Assembly (NCBI GenBank): GCA_000969725.1
Contig: JXSR01S011222.1
Origin: Ophiothrix spiculata
Taxonomy: Eukaryota; Echinodermata; Ophiuroidea; Amphilepidida; Ophiotrichidae
Reading direction: 5' to 3' (one strand)
DNA length: 25,801 nt
A program made the translations under genes and the position numbers. Position 1 is the stretch's first letter; every line of letters begins with the position of its first letter. Under the pieces are notes generated by a model. The model did no database searches and had not been told where the DNA came from. It saw nothing but the letters and a program-made list of their open reading frames with translations. This document shows, one piece after another, positions 13,001-22,000 of this stretch.

Positions 13001-16000
13001 CTTTTTCGCCGAAACCTTTAAATTTTATGATGTTCGAACGATTCGCCTGTTTTCAAATTTTGACAGATTGTAGGCTTGATACTTTTTATTGAATTACAAA
13101 TAATATTTTATAAATTTGTTGTGTTGATTTTGAATGATAATGTAACAAACCCGCATTGTTTTGCTCTAAAAACCGGGCGTGAATTATGACTCTGAGTTCG
13201 CCCTGTTCGAGCTGTGAATAGCCTGATTTTAGTATCTACATTATCTACAATTTGTCTGATATACGCATTCGCATAATTTTCTTACAAATTGAGCATTCAA
13301 ATGAGGCAAAAATTGCAATTTTTATGTAAACAAAAGAAAAATACAGCATTCTAATGTTTATGTTTTAGATTTTAGTTCACCATCTCAACGCTGCCTTGAT
13401 AGCTCAGCGGTAGAGCGCTCGCTTCATAATGCATGACTAACCCCAGCCATAATCCATGGTTCGAGTCCCTGCAAAGGCAGTGGAAACTATTTATCTTTTC
13501 ATGATTAAAAAATAGTTTGGATTCACATTTTTCCTGAGCATAGGGATTCCTCGTACCCTTAAGTTGGCTTTTATTAAACCAGGTCAAGATATAAGGTTGG
13601 AGTGTCCAAGGTTAAACTGAAATAAAAACATTCAAAGATCAGTATGCCCTATGAATTTTTCATATTTAAGATCATTTTCTTGAAATAAACTTTGAAGGTA
13701 TTTTTAAGCAATTATAAAAATTTTGAATCTGAATAAAGACTCTCAGATGAAATGTAAAAGCTCAAAACAGAAATAGTAAGTTGTTGAACCTTCCAAGCTA
13801 AATATAGCAGAGAAATCTTTGTGAAAAAGATTACTGACATATGTGATGACTCACATCGAAAGGGGGAACTTTGAAGATGATATCAATTTTGATTTTTTCA
13901 TTTCATCTGTTGCAGCATTTTCTAAGCTTTAAAATNNNNNNNNNNNNNNNNNNNNNNNNNNNNNNNNNNNNNNNNNNNNNNNNNNNNNNNNNNNNNNNNN
14001 NNNNNNNNNNNNNNNNNNNNNNNNNNNNNNNNNNNNNNNNNNNNNNNNNNNNNNNNNNNNNNNNNNNNNNNNNNNNNNNNNNNNNNNNNNNNNNNNNNNN
14101 NNNNNNNNNNNNNNNNNNNNNNNNNNNNNNNNNNNNNNNNNNNNNNNNNNNNNNNNNNNNNNNNNNNNNNNNNNNNNNNNNNNNNNNNNNNNNNNNNNNN
14201 NNNNNNNNNNNNNNNNNNNNNNNNNNNNNNNNNNNNNNNNNNNNNNNNNNNNNGTCGACAACTGGACCCTTTTGCCGCGGCGGTACACATATATGAATGC
14301 CCTAGAGGGAAATTAGTATGCCAGAGGGCAAGTGAACTTGAACTTGAACTTGACAATTTCTTGAACTTATACAAGGTTGCTATGTCATACTTGTAATAGA
14401 AACAAACAATATAGTAAAGGGTTGAACTTCTGTCCACACTTGTAACACAAGACACTGCAATGACTGGAAACCGCCGCCAGTGTATAATCAAGTAGCGGCC
14501 AGCATATCGGCCACCCGGGTTCAAAGGATTGATGTACAAAATAGCCGCTCCTTCCACTTACCAGGCGCAATCTTTTCCGGTCTCCGTTCTGATTCTCTCA
14601 AGCGATTACACTCCTGATTGACTCGCGTCATCATACTACCCAGATCTAACGCATCGGCTTCTCGCTGCACAAAGAAATAGCACGGATTGCGGATGTGGAC
14701 TAATCGCACCAACGCTTTTGTTTCTGAAATGTTATATAAATCAGGAAAACAAGTTATGACCCTAAATGTTAAAAGAAAAAGAGCGTTTTAGTGTAGTCAG
14801 TTTTAATTGAATGTGTAAGTTCAACAATTTCTCCGATTACAAATTTACAATTCGCAAAATATACCCTGTTTGCAAAAACTTTCCACAGGAACATGAGATT
14901 TGAAAAATTAAAAGTTCTCCAGAAACTTAGAGACATGTTTAATTGAAAATTGTTTTGAAAATAACTCTGTAAACTTTTCACAGGAATAGTGATTTGAAAA
15001 ATTCAAAATTCTCAAGAAACCTAAAGGCATGTTAAACTTGAAAATTAGCAAGATTTGACCTAAACCTTACCCACTGGTCCACCAAAATATTTTATAGCCA
15101 TGTTTAAATCATTCGGGAACATCCTGTATCATGACCTTCCCATCATGGCTTCCTTCCAATGGGTTTTTTTTTTAAACAGGTTGCAATGAGAGATATCAGT
15201 GATAATCTAAAATGCAAAACTGTAAAGACGTCTGCTTGTTGTGCCATGTTTCATCACAAATACATCTCATTATAACCTGTACAAAAAATCCCATCGAATG
15301 TATTGCATGATGGGAAGGTCTTGATATCTTCTTTTGAGATGAACAAAAACAGAACTTTAACCATGGGGTGGCATGAGTAGTAAAAACGATGGCCAATTGC
15401 CCTATACTGAATGGTCTGTTGTATGATGCCATTGCTGCATTTCTTGCCTGGCTAAAAAAGGACTCTCACTTTGCTGTAAACTTGTAGCAACCCCTCTCCC
15501 CTCCCCTCCCCCCCCCTGGGATTTTGACAATGGGGTGATGTGAGTAGTAAAACCAGTTGGCCAATTGTTGTATACAAACCTGGTTTGAATGGTCTCTGCG
15601 GTGATCTTGCTCTATCATAGGCTCTATTGTGCGACGCCATTGCAGCATTTCTGGATCGGGCAGACTCGGGGGCTCTTCTGCTATGAACTTGCTCTTCTTG
15701 CTCTACTTTATCTATAAAATGATCAGAAAAATGAAAAACAAAACATACTGTTAGTTTCAGACATTCGACACTAACCATAAAACTTAACCTACACCCTACC
15801 TGTAAAATCGATCCTACACCCTAACTTTATCCCTAATCCTAACTTGACCTTAGCCATACAACAAACCCTTAATCCATGGGCCAATTTCATAAACATTTAT
15901 AGGCAAAAACATAATTTATTGGACAGTTTAAACAGAAATTCAGTGTACAGGGCCCCATTGTTTGTAAATGCAACCTGTACAATGGATTTTTGTTTAAATT

Positions 16001-19000
16001 GTCAAATAAATTATTGTTTGGCCGGTTTTTGCAATGGTCGCTAACCCTGTTTTGATCGCTAACTCAAAAACTGATTGCTAAGTAGCGAGACTTTTTAACA
16101 ATTTAGCAATCAATTTTTTTTTTGAAGTTAGCCATATTGGGGTTAGCGATCATCGCTAAACATTAGTGAAATTGGCCCCTGGACTTTTAAATTTTTGTAT
16201 GAAGTACACTCTAGTCTAAAAATGAAAATCAAAAAATAGGTTAATGCTTGTGTAAATAAGATACTAAACTAAAGTCTCAGATGAAAAAATCTTATGACTT
16301 CAGCCAAAAAATGAGCAAAAATTCCCTTATAACCAGGCCTTGAATTTTGAAAATACCTGGTGTACTTCTCAGGATATTCACGTGTGCTGTAGGTGTGCAT
16401 TTTGTATCTTATTGTGTATAATTTTACCAGATTTAGGTGTGCTGAAAATCGCACTCCTCAAGATCATTTTACGCGTGTGATGGTGTGATCGTACTCGCTA
16501 GCCTCAAAATACAAGGCCTGTATAACTTTTATGCTTTACATGAAACGATACAAGAAACAAGCAACCATGAGAGGTACGAAAGGAGGCATGAAAAAGTGGA
16601 GGCAAAAGAGAAACTAACTAATCGATTGGCTTGCCAAGTGATTTGCATTCCATGAATATACATATACGCATTGTGAATTTAATATGCTCCACCAACATGT
16701 TTACTCTGCATCTGTTCATAAGGATTTAGCAGTAGAAAATAGGCTCCTTGTGTGTGAAAAAAACCAGCAACAAAGCACCAACACAACATTATGTGTACAT
16801 ATGCCATAAGCCAAATTGTGTTACAAATGTGTGATATTCGCAGGGGTGTGAGTGGCCTCTTTTGAAATGCGACGAACTTTGCATATAAAAAAGGAAAACA
16901 TTGAAAAATGTCAAAAATGGGCTGAAAATGAAAGAAAAAAGCTGAAAATTTGTCTCAATATTTATTTAGAAAAACACAGAAATCAGCATAAAAGAGGAGA
17001 TTTCACACCCCTGCATTAGTAAGGAGAAAGAGTTGGTAATTCTAAATTTATTTCGTTTGGGTCATTAGAATATAATTATGTGAGATTAATAAAATGCTAC
17101 ATTTTGTTCCAAATCCCATCATCAATTATAATCTGGTTCCAGTGATACAAAAAAGTCTTTGAACTTTAAAATAAAAAAATAATGTTCTACTGTTAAAAAC
17201 TGTTGTTACTTAAAATCACCAGATATTTTCTATTTTTAACCAATTTTTCTTTCTGTCACTCAAAGTCAGAAAATGGAAGGGCACTTTGACTGAGGGATGC
17301 AACAATTTGACAGTCAAGTGCTATTACTTGCATGACGAAGTATATCTACCGCTTTAGTTAAAATTCAAGTTTTCTGAATGGGAGTTTCAAGATCTGATGA
17401 CGTCACGTCCTACACCCCCTCCCATCCCCCCATCCCCTGCTCCTAACTTTGCCAAATTTTTAGAGTGCAAATATTCCTGTTTCCTATTTGTACTTTCTTT
17501 AATCTATGACTGAAACAGCGCTGTATTTCCGACTGACAAGACCTTGTGAACAGATGCATAAGGCCAAAAAAAAAAATCGTTTGTTTGCCTGGAAAAATTA
17601 AAATTTTGGGTCGGTCGGTCGATCTTTTTTTTTTTCATCACTTATATTTTAAAGAATTATGTCATTCCATGGATTTTATCGTGAAAACCAAGCAATGCAG
17701 GGCTTAATCGAAGATTGTGGGTCATTATTTAGAGGAAATATGCATTTTATACTACTAAATGTAACTTTACACTGCTAAATTTAACGTTTTACATCGAAAA
17801 TATTGAGTTTTCATATTTTACAAAATAACTAAAATCGCGACCCTAATTTTTGGCATTTTAAGGGTCGGTCGCGGAGGGCAAACAAACATTTTTTTGTTTA
17901 GGCCTAAACTACAGAATGGTATGGCAGGAGAGGAAACAGAGCAGCCAAGCACCATGATAGACAGATGGGTTATGCATGCATCACATACTGATCTCCTCCT
18001 CCCGTAGCCACGACTTGTCTGATGGCATAAACACACAATCATCGCCTTGTCCATAGGGGGACAACTCGATTTTTGGATCGGCCATCATTCCATAGTTTGG
18101 ACGCCTTCCTCCTTTTGGTGGGGTAGTACCTCGTGATATCTGCGGTTTCTTGAAGCCTGCTGGTGCACTCTTTTTGTGACTCGGTTCAACCTCTCGAGGT
18201 GAGGTGACACCTGATGACATGCTCCGAGTTGATCCTTGTGAACTATGGTCTGAGCCCCCCGATGACCTACGACCTCTGTGAGTCGACCTAGTAGACCCTG
18301 ATGACCCGGTAGACCCTCTTGGTGCATAGTCTTGGTCAATTTTGGATAAAATTTTTGGTTCATTATCCAATGACAATGCTGTGCATGTGTGATCCACCAT
18401 GAAAAAGGAAAACAAAAATGGAAGGATGTGTTAATTTGGAAATAAATTGGTCAAAATAAAGCAAAACTAAGCTGGTTATTTACTAACATACATGACATGA
18501 CCAAGAGGAATGAGTTTGGATGTTGGAAAGATTTGAGTAACATACAAAGCCATGGGGCAGAAAATTTATTTTGTTTTTCATTGTTTTTAAAGTTCTCAGA
18601 AACCAGATGACAAATAAATAAATGATAAATATAGCATTATTAACGAACAATTTCAAGATAAAAATCAAAAAATCAAAATCAAACAGTGCCAACATGACTA
18701 TGTACCTCATTTCCCTTGATCATGGTGCATATTTCACATGGAAATCTGAAAGTAGACTTAAGGAGATCTGTTCTAATTGTATAGTAGCATTTATGAATAA
18801 ATTTCTCTAACTCTTTATAAACTTATCTGTTGAAAACAAACTGGTTTTACATAAAGCAAGAATTAAATTACAAATCAAATAAACTATATATCTATTAACT
18901 ATCCACAGAATCTCTCTCATATATGCAAGTCCAATGCGGTGATGGTTCGAAATCCAGAAAAGCAAGTCCTTCATTATGCAAGTTCAATATGTTCTAACTT

Positions 19001-22000
19001 TAAACTACAATAAATGTGAGTAGAAGTAATTAACGTGTTCAAGAGGTGATTAACATTGTGATAAGATCACCATTAAAACATAAATAGAACAGATTTCCTT
19101 TAAAGCCCATGGATTAGTAATGATACACAGTGCTAATGAATTAAGCTTCAACTACATAGCCTCAGATATCGGTTCAGTTTTTCATATTTACAAAATGTAA
19201 ACAGTTGTGGGTCTAAACCACCAACCTCTACCAAAGAATTTTAACGAACATTTGCTGGTTTGAATACTGTACACACACAGTGTGTAAGAAAATGTGTGCA
19301 AAATCAAATTAGAAATGGTAGTAGGGTAGGGCGAGCACCTTAATGAAATATAATACTGGATTTTAGTGTAAACCTGTAACTATTTAAAACCAACTTCTTG
19401 GAACAATAGTAGGATACAAAGAAAATATAATATATATCTTCCAATGGGATTAATTGTTTGTATAAGGGGATATTTCAACCTATAGTGATGAAATTACCCG
19501 AAATTAAGATCAATTATTAATTGTAGTCTTGCATTTCAGACAATATTCATCAATAAAGCTTGAAACAATTTCCTTTATGGGCAATCCAATGGAAAGAAAT
19601 GCATGATGGAAAATACCTATTATCTTCTTTGAGTAGGAGAGGTATAGGGAGTAGTTTTTGCCATTAACATCAGAACAATTAAGTTTGGACTCAATTGCCT
19701 TTGCATTGCATTGTGATTAAAAACAGTGAAGTGTGCACCCGGGGGGGGTAACTGAGTATTCTGACTGGGTAACCACCAGCGTTACCAAAAAGGTGAGACC
19801 TGGACAGGTCTCGAGACTTGCAATATAAGGGTATCAAAATCGACCTGGTACTCTGCAAGTCTCACATAGGGTATCAAATTTGTCTTTTATGGTATCAAAC
19901 TTAGAAAGAATTGTTAAATTAATTACAATGGTGCCTTAAATTACCAATAAAAGTGTTTCAAATACCTAGAAACACTTCTTAAAAGTGTTCAAATGGGGTA
20001 CCATTACATTTTACCTATGATTTCTTGTATTAGTTATTTTGTCACATTTGCGTACAGTCTCAGATAGGGTATTCATTTGAACAGGTATGGTCTCGGATAG
20101 GGTATCTATTTGAACAGATGTGGTAGATATAAGGTCTCAGATAGGGTATCATTTCACTCATTTTTGCCAATTTTTGGTCTCGCATAGGGTCACCTTCGAA
20201 ACCTGCGGAACTCGGGTGGTTACCCAGACACAAGTATCAGTTACCCCCGGGAGTGTGCAGTGTAGCTTGCTTGTAGTATATTGCTTGTTTCCATTCAACA
20301 TTTAGTAGTAGCAGCTGCAGATCAAATTTTGCAAACGATTAGAGCCCATTTCAAATAAACTGGCATTTCACTTCAAACAACATTATGTAACAGCTAATAA
20401 TAAAGCATGCCACGTCATGAAACACTGTGCTAAAATCAAAAAGCATGTTAATGATTTGAACATGAAATGAGCAGTTTTGGTTAGTAATTTTCAATCAAAT
20501 ATATGCTAGGAAGAACAGGGTAAAAGTGGTGGATCACACATACAGAGGGGATAACCAGTAATTGAGGATATGCAATAACAAAAAAAGGAAAACTTATATG
20601 TACCACGATCAAGGGAAATAAGTCACACTTGTATTGGTAATTTTCAATTTCAAATTTCCATTACAGACTAATTATGCCTTAAAATGCAAAATAAATGCTA
20701 CATTTCGATCTAAACATCATCAACAGGGGCTCATCTGGTTTTTGAGATATGTCAATTCAATGAATAAATTAAAAAAAAAAAAAAAACATTCTACAATCAT
20801 TGCCTTGTAACTCAAAATCAGTGTTGTGGTATCAGACTCATTCCCCTTGATCACGTCACATATCAGGATTGACTTTGAATATGGTTTCTTATTTTGTTCA
20901 ATCTACAAGGCTACGTAATTGTTAAACTTATACTAAAATTCTGATTGAAATACAGTAGCTCAGTCTCCAATTTACTGAAGAGGTTCTTTTTGTAGTTTTC
21001 CTCTTCTTGGAGAAATTCCAATCTGTTAGATGTTTCAATCTATTGTCGTTGGATTTAATTCGAGAACGCGTGTCTGTAGCAAATACGCCGAGGTGTCTGA
21101 CCCGGGCGTACATTTTCAAGGTTATTTTGTGCGCGTCTACGCTTAAGACTCACAGTACACGTTCACAAATTAAATCCACCAACTAAAATCAAAGACCTTA
21201 CAGTTTTCATATTGCTCTAGCATATGATCTGTAAGAGCGAATTATATACTACTTTCAACAGCAGATCATGACCTTTAGTGAAAGCCCAAGCTCACAGCAG
21301 ATTAGACTTATAGTTTGATCAAAACTAACCAGGTAGGCCTATCTTAGGCCTTGTATCCATTGACTGTACCCATATTCCATGTTCCCTTATCTCGTTTACC
21401 ATTGTTTACAATTGTGCGGCGCAACACAAACAATACATTTCGTTCTGCTTAGTGATTATATCCATGGCCTGTGTACGGCAGATATTCCTATTACCTGGTG
21501 CTCACCAAGTATGAACATGTTGATTGTTGGTGCTGCCAGGTCATAGGAATCATCTGCCGTACATAGACCACTGATATGATCACTAAGCAGAACGAAATTC
21601 ATGGTCTGTGTTGCTCCGCACAATTAAAAACAATAGTAAACGAGACAAGGGAACACGGAATATGGGTACAGCCAATGGATACAAGGCCTAAGAATCAACA
21701 CAGCAACCATGTGCATACCTTAACACAGCACAACTGCAACAGACACAGCATGATTCCCACACGACTCTCACAGATGGCATGTGAGTGATTGGGATTACCT
21801 TTACTTTTCACTAAAAAAATATCTCACAATTCCTGCCTATTTAGTAATGATCAAAGTATAATGACCTTTTGTGAAAGCTCCATATCCGTTTATGCCATTT
21901 AGGAACTTACCTCTGATTTTGAGAGCTCCTTCTTGGTCCATCTTGAAGGCGTTGGAATTCTTCAAGATGTCATCTTTAATCTCTGGTGGCTCATAATCAT

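Noticed and set aside
13392-13480. Functional tRNA-Met
   Set aside because: Box A and B are good and the loop has CAT, but the anticodon stem does not pair and the acceptor stem pairs for only 5 bp.
13871-14557. Long open frames across the N run
   Set aside because: They are open only because Ns are read through; no coding evidence on either side.
19850-20190. CRISPR-like spaced repeats
   Set aside because: Units are imperfect, spacing is irregular, and they sit inside a eukaryotic TIR element.
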